Part shown: positions 22,001 through 41,723 of the stretch, piece by piece
How positions within the stretch are numbered: the stretch's first letter is position 1
Layout: each line of letters begins with the position of its first letter
Assembly (NCBI RefSeq): GCF_000332415.1
Contig: NZ_AOHC02000012.1
Coordinates: forward strand, 132,501 to 196,500
Direction: 5' to 3'
Source: Leptospira weilii serovar Ranarum str. ICFT
GTDB lineage: Bacteria > Spirochaetota > Leptospiria > Leptospirales > Leptospiraceae
DNA length: 64,000 nt
Translations under genes and position numbers: made by a program
The notes under the pieces: model-generated
The model's input: only the letters and a program-made list of their open reading frames with translations
Database searches by the model: none
What the model was told of the DNA's origin: nothing

Positions 22001-24830
22001 CGGAACATCCAAGGGATTGGCGAAAGCTTGGGAAATCGGAACCTACACGATCTCGGCCAGTTTAGCATCCATTACCGGAAGCGCCGACTTAAACGTCGGC
22101 GCGGCGCCCCTGTCTTCGATCGCCGTATCCCCCACCGATTCGACCGTCAACACGACCTCGACAAAACAATTCTTCGCAGTGGGAACGTATATGGACGGAA
22201 CCAAGGCGGATCTTACTTCTTCGGTGACTTGGTCCAGTTCCAATTCGTCTCAGGCAACGGTGAGTAACGCATCGGGAACACAAGGATTGGTTACGGGAAT
22301 TTTAGCCGGAACTTCAAAGGTCGTCGCCACTTACGGCTCCGTATCCGGAAATACAAACCTTACGGTAAACAAAATCGACACGATCCCTCCGACCGTAACG
22401 TCCGTCACATCCTTATCACCCACAACGATCCGAGTCGTATATTCAAAATTTGTAAACAGTAAGGAAGCGTCGACTTTATCCAATTACAAAGTAGTGGACG
22501 GTTCCGTTTTTAGCGGGAACTGTTCGGATAACACGGACTTCAACGGCAATTCTCAAACCGGAGATTTTTCACTGAGTAGTATCAGCGGAAGCAAAAATAT
22601 ATTTACGATCAAACTTTCGCATTCGCAAATCTTCGGCAAATCGTACACTCTCGTAGCGAACAAAACGGGGATCCACGACCGTTCCCTTGCGCCGAATCTC
22701 TTAAGTTGTCCGAATAACGCCGATTTTACGGGAAAGGAACAACTCAAACTTACGGGAGCGGTTTGTAATTCCGTAAACAGAGTGATCGTTTCTTTTTCAA
22801 AACCATTGTATGACGGAAAGGATATCTCCAAGTCCGTGGAATGTTCGAACCCGTCGCAGTGTGCATCAAGATATAAATTCGCCGGAGTTTCCTCTTTGGG
22901 AAAGATCACGAGTGCGAAAGTTTTAGACGGAACCGTCTGCGGAGGAGAGCCCGCGGATTCTTCCAAAGTGTGTCTAACGCACACTCTTTTTCAGTCGGGC
23001 GGTCAATACACCGTGATCGCAGCGAACCATCTGGACGGGGACGGTTTTGACAACGGCACTTGGGGAGCGATCCGCGACTCATCCGATCGGGAAAATTTAC
23101 AATCCTCTCCGAAAGATAGAACGAACTTTATAGGATGCGGAGATTCTCCCGTAAACTTTACGGACGGTCCCGTTGCGACAAATCCTTTCGGAGACGATTC
23201 CACCTTCGGTTCGCTTACGGATTATAACAATCAAATCTACCTCGGTCCGAACACAAACGGAAACCAGGCGATTCGTTTCCATTACAACGGCGCGTCGCCG
23301 GAATCGATCTATTTCACTTTTACCAAAGACAGAACGGATATAGGCAAAATTATGAATGTATCCTTTGCGGATAATCCCAAAAATCCTCAAGTTGCTTTAA
23401 ACTCCGCTTCGTCGAGAGACGGAGGAATCGCCGTTCCCAATTACGTTACGATCGGTCATACCGGATGTGTTCCCGGCAGCGCGGACATAACGACGGGATG
23501 CGGTCCCGATAACGAAAACGGAAGAGGAGTATTTGCAACCGGAACGTTAGGCGAAACACCTCATATGTTCATAGCGGGTTCCAAATCCTCCGGAGGTTTC
23601 GACTATCTCTACTATTCTTCGGACACGGACATAGGTCTCGATTTTAAATACATCGATATGGGAACGATCACCGGAGGGGCGACGGCGGGAACGTCCTCCA
23701 TCGCCGTTTTCGATAATCGAGTTTATATAGGTTTTGCCAAGAAAAACGATCATTCCAACGCGCCCGATTTCGGTAAGATCACGTTCAATTCCTCCGACTC
23801 CGCCCGATGTAAAATCGGAAACAACTGCGACGCATACGACGGTTATCGTGGAAGCCGTTTTAGAATCGATAGAATGCCTTATTTCGGCGGAGGAAGTCTG
23901 GACTTAACTCCTAGTCATGCGAATATAAAACCTCGCCCTCGAATGAGGCTGGACATAGCTCCCGTCGGCAAGACTCAAGTTGAGAAAAAAGTTACGGTTA
24001 ATCGATTGAATAAACTTAACAACTCATCCATCAATTGGAGTTTTTACGTGGGCGTGGACTCTCTTTTTGTTTTTAACGGAAAACTTTACGCCGCAAACGG
24101 AGGGTTTCCCAATTCTTTACATAATGGAAGTATAATACGTTCCACAAGCGATAATCCGGTTCCTTGCGAAGGAACCGATCGTTGTTCCGGTTGGGAAGAC
24201 ATCGCGCCCAGATCCGATCCGAAATGGCATAACTCTCCCGATAACAACTGGTTCTCTCTTGAACTCGTAAATTATCGCGATTTGATTCCCGCGAATAAAG
24301 CGTTCTCGCAAGGAGCGGAGTTTAACGGAAGAATGTATATTACAAGAACGATCTGTGTGACTCCGGAGGACAACTCGGGGCTCAGAAAAAAATTACAAAC
24401 CGTCAAGGGTTGTACGGACGGAAGTTATACAAATCGAAGACCTCAACTTTGGAAATGTGATCCGGCTCTGAGCGGAGACAAAACCGCTTGCGACGCGAAC
24501 GATTGGTCCGTAGTCGGAGACGACGGAAACGGATTTACGAATTTCGGAGACGTATCCAACCACAGCATGACGATGTTGGTAGCGAGCGGATCCTATCTCT
24601 ACGTAGGTTTTGACAACGAAAACGGAATCCAAATCTGGAGAACCAATCTTCAAAATCCGGGCGGCTCTTCCGGCGGTTGGGAACGGGTGGGAGGCGATGG
24701 TTTAGGAGACACAACCAATCAAGAAATCTATTCGGGTATTTCCGTATCGAGTTTGGGCGTGAATTACGTTTATGTCAGCACGGGGAAGAGCGATAGACCC
24801 GTAAAAGTTTACAGGCAACAGAATCAGTAA
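19008..24830 (+). CDS. ligB: Leptospiral immunoglobulin-like (Lig) surface lipoprotein, LigB-type
   Basis: 1,940 residues. The signal peptide [18 protein letters not shown] ends in a spirochaete lipobox with lipidated Cys18. Residues ~50-1125 are twelve tandem bacterial Ig-like (Big_2) repeats of 85-91 residues, each with a KGL..F.A.G.Y.DNS..D.T..V.W.SS pattern and ending TVTPA or similar. The first two or three are the most divergent. Residues ~1126-1940 are a non-repeat domain rich in cysteines, Asn and Gly, as in LigB. Family members are outer-surface adhesins that bind fibronectin and other matrix proteins, and complement regulators. The layout (12 repeats plus a long C-terminus) fits LigB; the length is a little above the 1,890 I recall for LigB, so LigC is the alternative. 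The gene is intact. Three small lipoprotein-like genes follow 1 nt later. Confidence 0.9.
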   Translation: MKGILSILIFLSLFFQSCTAWPLLTGTLGLVVGKKGDGVSLLPFFLQSSDPVITRIELSSEDTSIARGMSAALQVTAIYDNGTNNDITNSASVVSDIQSVAAIQENRVRGIAPGSSLLQVEYNGFHTQLKIEVTPAILNSIQVDSLDSGSLPKGLNRQFSAIGIFSDGSHQDLSNDPLTIWSTSDASLARVNNSGAVSGINLGIAHIQASFGSKQGSSPLTVSPATLSSIQVTPADLNLPLGKKRQLTATGIYSDNSNRDISSSVVWDVSDPTIVSVQPQGLLETINIGTAAVSASFGSKVGSTKLTVTPASLVSISVSPVNSSAAKGLSQSFTATGIFSDNSNSDITNQVTWTSSDTNILGISNANGSRGLASALNHGAVTVTASVGGIEGFTDFAVTQATLVSISVTPVLPSKAKGLTEQFTATGTFTDHSKRDITASVTWTSSSGAASVSNVHGNEGLGQTLSIGNTTVTATMGKVSGNTTFTVTPAVLTAIQIGPIHPSLTKGLRKKFSATGIYSDNSNSDITSSVTWFSSDSSVSVISNAAENKGTASGNTIGNTDIKATLGNISSPISTLSVTAAELVSIGITPASSSKAKGLKENFKATGVFTDNSTQDLTEQVTWNSSDTAVAEIVNAVGNKGLTNSLVAGSSYISAVLGSVTSPNVSFTVTPAQLVSIAVTPNGASVAKGLTKRFHATGTYTDNSVQDVTDLVSWSSSNPGKASVSSAANSEGLTTAISAGNTNITATLGVISGSSALDVTSAILTSIEVTPSLPSIAKGLTKRFSATGIYSDNSTQDLTSAVTWVSSDSSKVAIENSVGKKGSAVASTLGSSNITAIYNSIRSAPTPMTVTAAELESISISPDFAWKAKGLTQQFIAEGIFTDNSRQDITDLATWYSSDSKIAPISNADGKKGLVNALSEGGSAISAVYNSLNSNSINFNVNPATLVSIEIKPDGGNIIKGLTRQYAALGVYSDASTQDITDFVSWGSSDPLSVFVDNGTSKGLAKAWEIGTYTISASLASITGSADLNVGAAPLSSIAVSPTDSTVNTTSTKQFFAVGTYMDGTKADLTSSVTWSSSNSSQATVSNASGTQGLVTGILAGTSKVVATYGSVSGNTNLTVNKIDTIPPTVTSVTSLSPTTIRVVYSKFVNSKEASTLSNYKVVDGSVFSGNCSDNTDFNGNSQTGDFSLSSISGSKNIFTIKLSHSQIFGKSYTLVANKTGIHDRSLAPNLLSCPNNADFTGKEQLKLTGAVCNSVNRVIVSFSKPLYDGKDISKSVECSNPSQCASRYKFAGVSSLGKITSAKVLDGTVCGGEPADSSKVCLTHTLFQSGGQYTVIAANHLDGDGFDNGTWGAIRDSSDRENLQSSPKDRTNFIGCGDSPVNFTDGPVATNPFGDDSTFGSLTDYNNQIYLGPNTNGNQAIRFHYNGASPESIYFTFTKDRTDIGKIMNVSFADNPKNPQVALNSASSRDGGIAVPNYVTIGHTGCVPGSADITTGCGPDNENGRGVFATGTLGETPHMFIAGSKSSGGFDYLYYSSDTDIGLDFKYIDMGTITGGATAGTSSIAVFDNRVYIGFAKKNDHSNAPDFGKITFNSSDSARCKIGNNCDAYDGYRGSRFRIDRMPYFGGGSLDLTPSHANIKPRPRMRLDIAPVGKTQVEKKVTVNRLNKLNNSSINWSFYVGVDSLFVFNGKLYAANGGFPNSLHNGSIIRSTSDNPVPCEGTDRCSGWEDIAPRSDPKWHNSPDNNWFSLELVNYRDLIPANKAFSQGAEFNGRMYITRTICVTPEDNSGLRKKLQTVKGCTDGSYTNRRPQLWKCDPALSGDKTACDANDWSVVGDDGNGFTNFGDVSNHSMTMLVASGSYLYVGFDNENGIQIWRTNLQNPGGSSGGWERVGGDGLGDTTNQEIYSGISVSSLGVNYVYVSTGKSDRPVKVYRQQNQ

Positions 24831-24831
24831 T

Positions 24832-25311
24832 ATGCAAAATTCATTAATAACCGTCGTTGGGATAACAACTTGTATGATCGCCGGATTTGTTTCTTGTCGG
24901 GAAAACGGAAATTCCGAAAAACTCGTCTTCATTCAAAACGAACAAAACGGAATCGTTCGTTTTCAGTCGGTCGTTTACGGAAGAATCGATCCGCAAAAGA
25001 ACATTCAAAATTATGAATTTAGTCTCAAACAATCCGAAAATGTTCTGGGAGTCGTCCAAGTCGACTCCACGGATCCGGATCTGAGAGTTCGTTTAATCAA
25101 AAAAGGATTCCTTTTCGACTCGAAAAGGGGATGTACGAATACGAATTTAGGAAACACGTATTCCTGTAAGATCGAAATTCAATTGTTAGAAAAGGGCCGA
25201 TATCAACTGGTCGTGTATAAAAACACAAATACGAACGAATCCGATTTCAATCTTTTTGTTGGAATATTCGGAAAGGGTTATGTAAATGTCGAAACGCCGT
25301 TCCATCGTTAG
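24832..25311 (+). CDS. Putative lipoprotein directly downstream of lig
   Basis: 159 residues. N-terminal hydrophobic segment ending AGFVSC gives a lipobox with Cys22. The mature part is largely beta-strand-like (IVRFQSVVYGRID, YEFSLKQSENVLGVVQVDS, GRYQLVVYKNTNTNESDFNLF), possibly a small beta-sandwich with two cysteines (CTNTN..YSC) that could form a disulphide. Not recognised as a known family. Its ATG is 1 nt after the lig stop and its 3' end overlaps the next gene by 26 nt, so it is almost certainly in the lig operon. Confidence 0.75.
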   Translation: MQNSLITVVGITTCMIAGFVSCRENGNSEKLVFIQNEQNGIVRFQSVVYGRIDPQKNIQNYEFSLKQSENVLGVVQVDSTDPDLRVRLIKKGFLFDSKRGCTNTNLGNTYSCKIEIQLLEKGRYQLVVYKNTNTNESDFNLFVGIFGKGYVNVETPFHR

Positions 25312-25666
25312 GATCTTAATCACATTCTTGATTTTGGGTTTATCCGCAGTTTGTCAAAACGTACGGGTAAGTTTTCCTCAAGATCCTCCCGCGTCCTGTT
25401 TACCGCCTATTCTTCGGAGACAATGCCAAAACGATAGGGAAGAAAGAACCAGACTCAACGCGCAACCTCCTCGGGTTCACGTGGTTTCTCAGTCTTTTTA
25501 TTTCTGGGGAATGATTCCGGAAGATCATCAAGTCGATACAACCGGTTATTGTCCGAACGGAATCAAGGAAGCTCTTCAATATTCCACGTTTTTGGATTCT
25601 TTCTACGAACAACTGACTCTTGGAGTGTATTCTCCTAGAACCTTAAATCTAATTTGTTATAATTGA
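25286..25666 (+). CDS. Bor-like small lipoprotein (first copy)
   Basis: 126 residues. A hydrophobic signal ends LGLSAVC, a plausible lipobox with Cys23. The second half, SFYFWGMIPEDHQVDTTGYC followed by a hydrophobic QLTLGVYSPRTLNLIC ending, follows the layout of phage lambda Bor (hydrophobic FFVSGIG strand, charged/cysteine centre, ITLGIYTPLEARVYC ending). Bor and its chromosomal relative Iss are outer-membrane lipoproteins linked to serum survival of E. coli. AAAGGG lies ~11 nt before the ATG, which is inside the preceding gene. The Bor assignment rests on pattern matching from memory. Confidence 0.72.
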   Translation: MSKRRSIVRILITFLILGLSAVCQNVRVSFPQDPPASCLPPILRRQCQNDREERTRLNAQPPRVHVVSQSFYFWGMIPEDHQVDTTGYCPNGIKEALQYSTFLDSFYEQLTLGVYSPRTLNLICYN

Positions 25667-25675
25667 GTTTTAACC

Positions 25676-26007
25676 GTGAAAATTTTTAACATAGTATTTC
25701 TCGTTTTTGTAACCTCGACCACGACGGCCTGTTACAATACAACATTAAAAATCCATAATACAGCGCATTCTCTTCCGGTGGAATCGGAACCCGATCAAAC
25801 TTTCAAACAAGGCGGTTATCTGTTCGGTTTAATCGACGCATTTGAAACTCCCAAAATCCGATGTGCGGAGGGGAAACCCGAAATTTTAATCCGAAGGAAT
25901 TTTTCGGACAACGTCATCCACTGGACGATCGGCGGAATTTATACACAAAGAACGGTCCAAGTATTCTGCAAAAAAGAAAGCGCCAATGTCGAAAGTGTTA
26001 ATGTCGA

Positions 26008-26032
<25 letters not shown>
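25676..26032 (+). CDS. Bor-like small lipoprotein (second copy)
   Basis: 118 residues from GTG 25676, 9 nt after the previous stop. The lipobox TTAC gives Cys19; the mature start CYNTTLKIHN closely parallels lambda Bor's CAQQTFTVQN. The core GGYLFGLIDAFETPKIRC and the ending WTIGGIYTQRTVQVFC match the same family layout, and it is a diverged paralogue of the gene before it. A 12-residue-plus polar tail follows the final cysteine. Last gene of the presumed lig operon; its 3' end overlaps the convergent VOC gene by 25 nt. Confidence 0.72.
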
Positions 26033-26418
<386 letters not shown>

Positions 26419-26473
26419 GGAACTCAGATTCCGACAATCGAACGTTTCGAAAAGTAAAATTCGATTAAAAATC

Positions 26474-27805
<1,332 letters not shown>

Positions 27806-27852
27806 GACAAGATATATTTTCTAGGAAAAGATTTCAATTCTGATTCGGAAAC

Positions 27853-27866
27853 GGGGAGTTCCCGCA
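27853..27866. repeat. Short dispersed palindrome GGGGAGTTCCCGCA
   Basis: One intergenic copy of the scattered motif, with CGGG/CCCG arms around GAGTT. It lies in the 381-bp gap between the start of add (minus strand) and the likely start of the DegT gene (plus strand). The rest of the gap is GC-rich, with runs such as GGTCCGCGC and a decayed piece of the MITE-like element at 28030-28113. No gene was seen in it. Confidence 0.6.
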
Positions 27867-28029
27867 CCGCAAGCGACACGCAAGGCTTGGTCCGGTAACT
27901 CGGGACCGTTTCGTTTCACGAATCACTTAGGACCGAGCGGGACTCCGCGAGCCTGGAGTGGCGCGGTCCGCGCAAGCGGATGCGGCCGTAAAAAATTTTG
28001 CGGACCATTTCAGCTTCGTTGAAAGCCAA

Positions 28030-28113
28030 CATTATGTTTCGACCTATAGGGAGAAACATTGAGTTTCTCGCTTCGCGGCTTTTGGCTGCCTCACTTCCTA
28101 CGGGTCGTTCGGC
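28030..28113. repeat. Fragment of the MITE-like element with two hairpin modules
   Basis: ATGTTTC/GAAACAT arms enclose GACCTATAGGGA (28034-28059), followed by TTGAGTTTC as in full copies. A second module, GCCTCAC/GTTCGGC around TTCCTACGGGTC (28088-28113), pairs except at the two central positions. No terminal inverted repeats are present. It lies directly upstream of the DegT gene and supplies in-frame codons to an artificially long reading frame there. Confidence 0.7.
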
Positions 28114-28186
28114 ACCCGCACTTTTCACCGATTTATCGCTCAGGAAAAACGGCAATCTGCCGAAGTTAAGAAAAGCACCGGGGGTT

Positions 28187-29391
<1,205 letters not shown>

Positions 29392-29395
<4 letters not shown>

Positions 29396-30255
29396 TCCAG
29401 ATAACGATTGATTTCCAAAGAAAGTTCTTCCGGTTTTTCCATGTGAATCGCGTGTTTGGCGCCGGGAATCAGAACGAGTTTGCTCTTTTTCAAATAAGAA
29501 TGGAGTTTTTTCGTCATCGCCGCGTCCGTGATCGGATCTTCCTTACCGGAAACGATCAATGCAGGAATTTTAATATCTCCCAGTTTTTTTCCGAGAAAAA
29601 TCTCCTCCTCTCTTTCCAACGTATTGACCGTCAAAAATTGATTCGGGAGCTCGTTCCAAGATCGAATCAGAGCCTTTCTTGCGATTTTTCCGGGCGGCTC
29701 CGGAGTTTCGTAATACAACGCTTCGATGAGTTTCAAAAGATCGTCTTCGTTTTTGGGAAACAGAAGTTCTTTCATTTCGTCTCGTTTGGGATGTGGAATT
29801 CCCCCCGGAGCGATGAGAACCAACTTGGAAATTCTTTTTTCTCGATCTCGCAGAGAAATGTGCATCGCGATCAAGGCTCCCATCGAATGACCGCCTAATA
29901 CGAGTTTGGTGAGATTCAATTTTCGGATCGCCTCGTAGATCAAATCCCCGAATACGTCCACTTGATACAGATATTTCAGAGGCGGCAGTTTGCTCTTTCC
30001 AAATCCGGGGATATCCGGAATCAAAATCCGATAGTCTTGTCGAATTTTAGGAGCCACTTTTCTAAGCCCCGTCGCGGAATCCAAAAGACCGTGGATCAAA
30101 AGAATCGTTTTATTTTTTTCGGGATTTTTTTCCAAAAAATAAATCGAATTCCCGCCGGTTTCCACTTCGAGATCCCGAAACCCGAGAATCTCTTTCATAT
30201 ATTTTTTCTTTTTCCATTGATAATAACTCAGGAATAATCCGTACATCGACTTCAT
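29392..30255 (-). CDS. Alpha/beta-hydrolase
   Basis: 287 residues. ILLIHGLLDSATG gives the oxyanion-hole HG block, PDIPGFGKSKLP the second strand turn, and VLGGHSMGALIAMH the nucleophile elbow GHSMG with the catalytic serine. VSGKEDPITDAA should carry the acid and the segment GAKHAIHMEKPEE the catalytic histidine. The first ~20 residues (YGLFLSYYQWKKKKYM) are hydrophobic then basic and might be a membrane-touching segment; a later start at the internal Met before KEILGF is possible. Typical of esterases or lipases; substrate unknown. Convergent with the DegT gene. The 268-bp gap upstream, before the next plus-strand gene, shows nothing recognisable. Confidence 0.87.
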
Positions 30256-30523
30256 AAGTGCAGATTCTCTATTACGTTTTGTTCTAACTTTTTGTAAAAC
30301 CGGATTTATCCGTCTTAAAACTTAACGAACCGAGATTCGAAAGAGCATTTCGGATGATCGACGATTTGCCGAATCCTAGTAAGACCGAAATCGCACGTGC
30401 CGTTTTAAGAAATTTTTAACCGAAAACGTTTTTCCGGAACCGGTAAAAACAAGATCCGGAATTAGTTCTTGCAAAGAATGGAAAGTAAGTCGAAACTCAC
30501 TTAAGGTTTTACCCGGAATCAGG

Positions 30524-32845
<2,322 letters not shown>

Positions 32846-32883
32846 GACGATTTTTGTGGTAAAATAATGTTTGGCGTAAGTTT

Positions 32884-35399
<2,516 letters not shown>

Positions 35400-35418
35400 A
35401 AAGACCGAAGGTTTCGTT

Positions 35419-36137
<719 letters not shown>

Positions 36138-36147
<10 letters not shown>

Positions 36148-37019
36148 GAGGAAAGACACCAAGCACAGATCCCGTTTCCCGCTCGAACCGGTTCCGGAAT
36201 CCCTTTGATCGGTACATCGTCCGGGATTTTGGAAAAAAAAATCCGATCGTCCACGGTTCTTCCGCAATAACTGCAACGATTCGTTTTCCAAGGAAGTTCG
36301 ATTTCCTGTTCGTGACTTTCTTTCGGAACTCCCTCGTCGTTCCGATTTTTTTTACGAATACTTCTGTATTCCTCTCCGAAAGGCACCTCCAGTCTGGAAG
36401 TATGGATTTTTTCTCCGACGCCGATTCGAAACAACTCCGGTTTTAATCCGATTTTCCGAAGGATAAGGATCGAAAACGCAAGCCCTATGTCCCTGCCATC
36501 CTCGTCTTCGGGATAAGAATCATAATAATCCATTAAATCCTTATATTCCATCGCGGTCGCGAGATATTTTCTCAGGCGTTCTTCCATAAAAGGAATCACT
36601 TTAGAATTATTTAATACTTCGGCGGCGATCCCCGTATGATTGTGACGAATGATCACTTTCAAAAACAAACCTTTTGTCTTGAATACGTTTCTTGCGGCGT
36701 TTAAGTCGAAGGTATTTAAGAACTTTCTAAATTCTTCCTCGCTGCAATCGAACGCGTTTTGATCCAAAAAATCGATCCCCTCTTCCTCATAAAAGTATTC
36801 CCTCAGATTGGAAGTAGCGGCGTGTAAAAGCATTTCCTGAATTACAGAATAAACGACCGGAGCCAGATCGCCTTTGTTGTAGTTTTCGAGACAGAGTTTT
36901 ACGAACTTTTCCAAATTCAGTCGAAAAGAATCGTTGAGTACATATCCCGTGAGTTCGATCCGCGTTCCGGCTTCGATCGCCCTAAGAAGGCGGGTCCATC
37001 TTTTAAATTCTTGGTCCAT
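36138..37019 (-). CDS. Hypothetical protein with C-terminal CxxC zinc-ribbon-like ends
   Basis: 293 residues from ATG 37019; a TTG eight codons earlier lies in a hairpin and is less likely. The first ~190 residues look alpha-helical (RWTRLLRAIEAGTRIELTG, VYSVIQEMLLHAATSNLREY), and there is a YEEEG acidic patch. The segment GLAFSILILRKIGLKPELFR slightly recalls the end of a kinase-like ATPase fold. The C-terminus has CSYCGR and CAWCLSSYL, four cysteines spaced like a zinc ribbon. I do not recognise the family. A strong hairpin abuts the start codon. Not obviously related to the convergent MurU-like gene. Confidence 0.75.
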
Positions 37020-37049
37020 TTTTTCTTGAGAAAAAATTCTCAAGAAAAA
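37020..37049 (-). promoter_or_regulatory. Hairpin abutting the start of the zinc-ribbon-like gene
   Basis: Exact 13-bp arms TTTTTCTTGAGAA (37020-37032) and TTCTCAAGAAAAA (37037-37049) with a 4-nt loop. The structure touches the ATG at 37019 and contains the only place for a ribosome site on the minus strand. It could gate translation or, given its flanking A/T runs, be a terminator-like element. Confidence 0.5.
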
Positions 37050-37163
37050 CTATCCGAGTTTTTCGAGAAAGAAAACCCATTTTTAGCTCGTTTTGGAAAA
37101 AGAAAGGTATATGCAAACTTTAGAATTTAAGAAATCGATGTTTTAACTCGATGAAAAAAATAT

Positions 37164-37207
37164 GCCAATCCCGACCTAGGAGTCAATTCTCAAAGATCGG
37201 GATTGGC
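37164..37207 (-). terminator. Candidate terminator for the small secreted-protein gene
   Basis: Exact 11-bp arms GCCAATCCCGA (37164-37174) and TCGGGATTGGC (37197-37207) with a 22-nt loop. Read on the minus strand the stem is followed by ATATTTTTTT, as expected for an intrinsic terminator of the minus-strand gene ending at 37371. The loop is long. The surrounding 320-bp gap (37050-37370) shows nothing else recognisable. Confidence 0.5.
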
Positions 37208-37370
37208 AAAATTTGGAGATCCGTAAGTTGCAAACAGTGTAAGAACATAACCGATATTCAACGGCGACAAAGGCACGGATTAAAAGTCCCAACGACGCCA
37301 TTGAATATCACTAAAAACGTTTTGTAAGACATATTTCCCCGCAAGGACAAAGACTAGAAACTAAGACTAG

Positions 37371-37703
37371 TTATACGAGAGTAGGAGGAGGTAAATTCAG
37401 CAGATTTAGAGTTTGGAAGTTACAGAAGTGGAATTGGAACCTATCCTGGAGGGAAGTTACTTTGTTTTTGAATACGAATAGTATGTTTTTATGGGTTAAA
37501 GAGTGGAAACTCAGTAGGAATTCAAACTCTTCCTCCAACTGAACCGGCTCTTTGTATTCGGATCCAACCCCGTCTATTGTTTGTTTGTGGGGATGCAACT
37601 TCCCAGGAAGATTGCCGGAAGGAACGACTGAAATGGATAGAAACAAAAACGCCAGGATAACGGACGTTAGTTGAAAACCGATTTTGTTTTTGTGTCCCTT
37701 CAC
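37371..37703 (-). CDS. Small putative secreted protein
   Basis: 110 residues. Basic start, then a hydrophobic stretch LTSVILAFLFLSISVV, typical of a signal peptide, with possible cleavage near VPSGN. The mature part has an acidic patch (QLEEEFEFLL), a histidine-bearing segment (SFHSLTHKN) and a C-terminal FHFCNFQTLNLLNLPPPTLV tail with one cysteine. No family recognised. It stands alone between pgi and a long gap; the presence of a signal peptide and a plausible downstream terminator support it as real. Confidence 0.55.
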   Translation of the reverse strand: MKGHKNKIGFQLTSVILAFLFLSISVVPSGNLPGKLHPHKQTIDGVGSEYKEPVQLEEEFEFLLSFHSLTHKNILFVFKNKVTSLQDRFQFHFCNFQTLNLLNLPPPTLV

Positions 37704-37783
37704 GCCATCATCCGGCTTTTTATTTTAAAAGATGTCAAGCAGGAAAATGAAATTTCGATTTTGTCCTTAGACAAAATGAACGT

Positions 37784-39121
37784 TTAATCACCCAGAATTC
37801 TTTTTCGAAGAGACTCCCCTTCTTTTTCAAAACCGGCCTTATTCAATAGGGCAAACATATTCTTTTTATACGCTTCCACTCCGGGTTGATCAAAAGGATT
37901 TACACCTAAAGTGTAACCGGAAATCGCACAGGAATATTCAAAAAAATACATCAATTCTCCCAGGGATTCGGGAGATATATCCGGAAAGATGAGTTCCAAA
38001 CAAGGAACTCCTCCGTCGGCGTGTGCGAGTAACGTTCCAAGTCTGGCTTGTTCGTTCACGTATCCGAGCGTATTTCCGGATAGAAAATTGAGAGAGTCCA
38101 AATTATCCGGTGTCGGCTTCAAAGTCAGATTCGAACAAACCTCGGAAGGACTTAGGACCGTTTCGAATAAGATTCGTTTTCCTTCCTGAACGTATTGTCC
38201 GAGAGAATGAAGATCGGTCGTAAAATCCATTGAGGCGGGAAAAATTCCCTTATTCTCCTTTCCTTCGCTTTCCCCGAACAGTTGTTTCCACCACTCGGAT
38301 ATATATCGGAGTGAAGGATTAAAGTTCGCTAATACTTCCACACATCGTCCCTCGGATAGGAAATAGTTTCTAAACGCGGAATAATATACGGCGGGGTTCC
38401 GCTCCGGATCGGCTTCGGCGTGTAGATCGTTTAAAATATTTTGAAATCCTAATATGAATTTTCGAATCGAAACCCCGGCCGCCGCCAACGGAAACAATCC
38501 TACGGGAGTCAAAACGGAATACCTTCCACCCACGTTATCCGGAATTGTAAACGTATCGAATCCTTCCGCATCGGCAAACGTTTTCAACGCCCCTTTCGAA
38601 ACATCGGTAGTCGCGACAACCCTGGAAGCCGCGGAGGTCCCGTATTTTTTACGAAGAAGTTCCCAAAATAGACGAAACGCGATCGCGGGCTCGGTGGTTG
38701 TTCCCGACTTTGAAATGACGTTCACCGAAAAATCCCGATCTTCGAGATATTCCATCAGTTCGGACAAATATCTGGATTCGAGGTGATGTCCCGCAAAAAC
38801 GACTTCCGGATTTCCTTTGGAGGATTTTCTGAAAAACGGTAAGGTCGCCTCCAATACGGCGCGGGATCCGAGATAGGATCCTCCGATTCCGATCACGACG
38901 ATTACTTCGGAAGAGGCTCGCAATCGTTGGGCGACTTGGATAATTCTTTCGATTTCCGATTCTTCCATTTCTTTGGGTAGATTCAACCATCCCAAATATT
39001 CGTTTCCTTTTCCTTGGAAAGAATGAAGTGTACGTCGTGCGGCTTCCGCCTCCGTCAAAAAGGTTTCGAATTTTCGGGAATGTACGAAGGAACTGGCGAA
39101 TCTGGTTTCTAATCGAATCAT
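37784..39121 (-). CDS. pgi: Glucose-6-phosphate isomerase
   Basis: 445 residues, the short bacterial form. Interconverts glucose-6-phosphate and fructose-6-phosphate. Landmarks: [18 protein letters not shown] (sugar-phosphate loop), [36 protein letters not shown] (PGI signature region with the conserved Arg), the [12 protein letters not shown] block with the catalytic-region histidine, and [13 protein letters not shown] near the C-terminus. Leptospira relies mainly on fatty acids for carbon, so the enzyme likely serves gluconeogenesis and sugar-nucleotide supply. It is transcribed away from galK across a 0.5-kb repeat-like gap. Confidence 0.96.
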   Translation of the reverse strand: MIRLETRFASSFVHSRKFETFLTEAEAARRTLHSFQGKGNEYLGWLNLPKEMEESEIERIIQVAQRLRASSEVIVVIGIGGSYLGSRAVLEATLPFFRKSSKGNPEVVFAGHHLESRYLSELMEYLEDRDFSVNVISKSGTTTEPAIAFRLFWELLRKKYGTSAASRVVATTDVSKGALKTFADAEGFDTFTIPDNVGGRYSVLTPVGLFPLAAAGVSIRKFILGFQNILNDLHAEADPERNPAVYYSAFRNYFLSEGRCVEVLANFNPSLRYISEWWKQLFGESEGKENKGIFPASMDFTTDLHSLGQYVQEGKRILFETVLSPSEVCSNLTLKPTPDNLDSLNFLSGNTLGYVNEQARLGTLLAHADGGVPCLELIFPDISPESLGELMYFFEYSCAISGYTLGVNPFDQPGVEAYKKNMFALLNKAGFEKEGESLRKRILGD

Positions 39122-39633
39122 TATTTATTACGAAATTCCCTTTTCACATTTCTTTCGCGAAAGTAGTTCCCAATTCTCCCCAAAAGAGAACGCTTGAACA
39201 GTTTGAAAAAACGAAATCGACGGGCAAGAAAAATCCGACGCTGGCTCAGTTTTGACTCAGCGCTCGACGTGACTCGGAGCTTGTTATTTTCAGCGCTGAG
39301 TTGCTCCTTACGGTTGATCTTTGCGCCAGAGATCGAAGCGACGCGGAACGCGGTCCCAAATTCAGCGTATTGTTGTCTGCCGTTGTAACACGGGACCGAA
39401 GCCGTTAGGCGGAGTCGCGAAAGAGCTCGGTCCTTTCGATCGCAGATCGAAAGGAGGCGCCCGTCTTTTAAAAATAGGAGTTCCCGCATTTTGAATGACG
39501 AGGGTTCAGGACTTTACACCCGCCAATCCTACTTATCGACGGACCCTGAAGTATGATTCCTAAAATATGGAGAAGGATTGACGAGAATCGATGCTTTCGA
39601 CAGGATTTCCGGGATTTTCCTAACAATCATCCA
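39122..39633. other. GC-rich gap between pgi and galK with hairpins
   Basis: No credible gene in 512 bp. Contents: an inverted repeat CCTTTCGATC/GATCGAAAGG around GCA (39432-39454), near-repeats of CTCAG/CTGAG (39244-39295), a possible decayed module GAGTTGCTCCTTACGGTTGAT at about 39297, and the short AGGAGTTCCCGCA motif at 39476-39488. The base composition is unlike the flanking genes and resembles the repeat-bearing gaps elsewhere in the window. Upstream of galK the frame is open from 39553, but those codons lack family similarity. Confidence 0.6.
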
Positions 39634-40785
<1,152 letters not shown>

Positions 40786-40949
40786 AATCCTTGATCGACG
40801 ACGATGGCCGTTTTACTGATCTCTATAGAATTGAGTACCGTTAATTTTTATCGCAAAATACCGTTTTAATTCAAAATATCAGGTATTTTATTATATAGTT
40901 ATGAGTAACTTACAAGACCCATAACTCGTTCAATTCAATTTTGCGTCGA

Positions 40950-41567
40950 ATGAAAAGTAGAAAATTAGAATATTCAAATCATATTGATCGTCTTTTGAGC
41001 TGCAGGAAATGCCCGAAAATGGTAGGCAAACCGGTTCACGGCTGCGTTCCGTCCTCAAGGATCATCAGTTTAGGTCAGGCCCCCGGCGTCCACGAAGAAA
41101 GATTCGGCAAACCCTTTGCCTACACGGCGGGTAAAACCCTTTTCGGCTGGTTCCATAAGATCGGTATCGAGGAGGAAATCTTTCGTAGTAAGGTGAACAT
41201 GTCCGCTGTCTGTAGATGTTTTCCCGGTAAAGCGAAAAGCGGAGATCGTAAACCGGATGCGGAAGAAGTAAAAAATTGTTCCGAGTTTCTCGAATTCGAA
41301 GTTCGTTTTCATAAGCCGGATCTTTTGATTCCGATCGGCAAACTCGCGATCGATCAGTTGTTTGATTGCGGGAAGTACAAACTCGAGGACGTGATCGGCA
41401 GATGTTTTTCGCGGGAACTCTACGGAATCCGGTTCGATTGGATCCCGTTGCCGCACCCGTCGGGTCTGAACGTATGGAATCATACGGAGATTGGCAAAAA
41501 ATTGATACAAAGGGCATTGGGCATCCTCAAAAATCATCCCGTTATTCGAGAAGAATTCTTTCTTTGA
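40950..41567 (+). CDS. Uracil-DNA glycosylase superfamily protein
   Basis: 205 residues from ATG 40950 (TTG 40941 also in frame). SLGQAPGVHEERFGKPFAYT is the family 4/5 form of the water-activating motif A, and HPSGLNVWNH is motif B. Cysteines in LSCRKCPKMV, VCRCF and NCSEF are placed so that they could hold the [4Fe-4S] cluster of family 4/5 enzymes. It would excise uracil or other deaminated bases to start base-excision repair. A 150-bp gap upstream shows nothing notable; a GCGGGAACTCCCC palindrome follows 10 nt after the stop and could aid termination. Confidence 0.82.
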   Translation: MKSRKLEYSNHIDRLLSCRKCPKMVGKPVHGCVPSSRIISLGQAPGVHEERFGKPFAYTAGKTLFGWFHKIGIEEEIFRSKVNMSAVCRCFPGKAKSGDRKPDAEEVKNCSEFLEFEVRFHKPDLLIPIGKLAIDQLFDCGKYKLEDVIGRCFSRELYGIRFDWIPLPHPSGLNVWNHTEIGKKLIQRALGILKNHPVIREEFFL

Positions 41568-41576
41568 TCGAAGTTT

Positions 41577-41590
41577 TGCGGGAACTCCCC
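41577..41590. repeat. Short dispersed palindrome TGCGGGAACTCCCC
   Basis: CGGG/CCCG-type hairpin around AACTC, 10 nt after the UDG-like stop. One of about a dozen related copies. The 556-bp gap to the DUF1564-like gene otherwise holds the full MITE-like copy B and AT-rich sequence. Confidence 0.6.
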
Positions 41591-41723
41591 GATAAAATAC
41601 ATTATAAACTTAGGTAGGATCATCCCATTGAAATTTGAGTGGAGATTTTACCAAATGAATTGTTATTTTGGATTTAGAATTCGTCCTTAAACCTTAAAAG
41701 TATATTAGATATCGGCTATTAAA

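Noticed and set aside
27998..28186. Upstream 63 codons of the DegT gene as coding
   Set aside because: The sequence is a fragment of the dispersed repeat and the encoded residues do not resemble aminotransferases.
39553..39633. Extended N-terminus of galK
   Set aside because: The 27 residues before the family start lack similarity to galactokinases, though the start is not proven.
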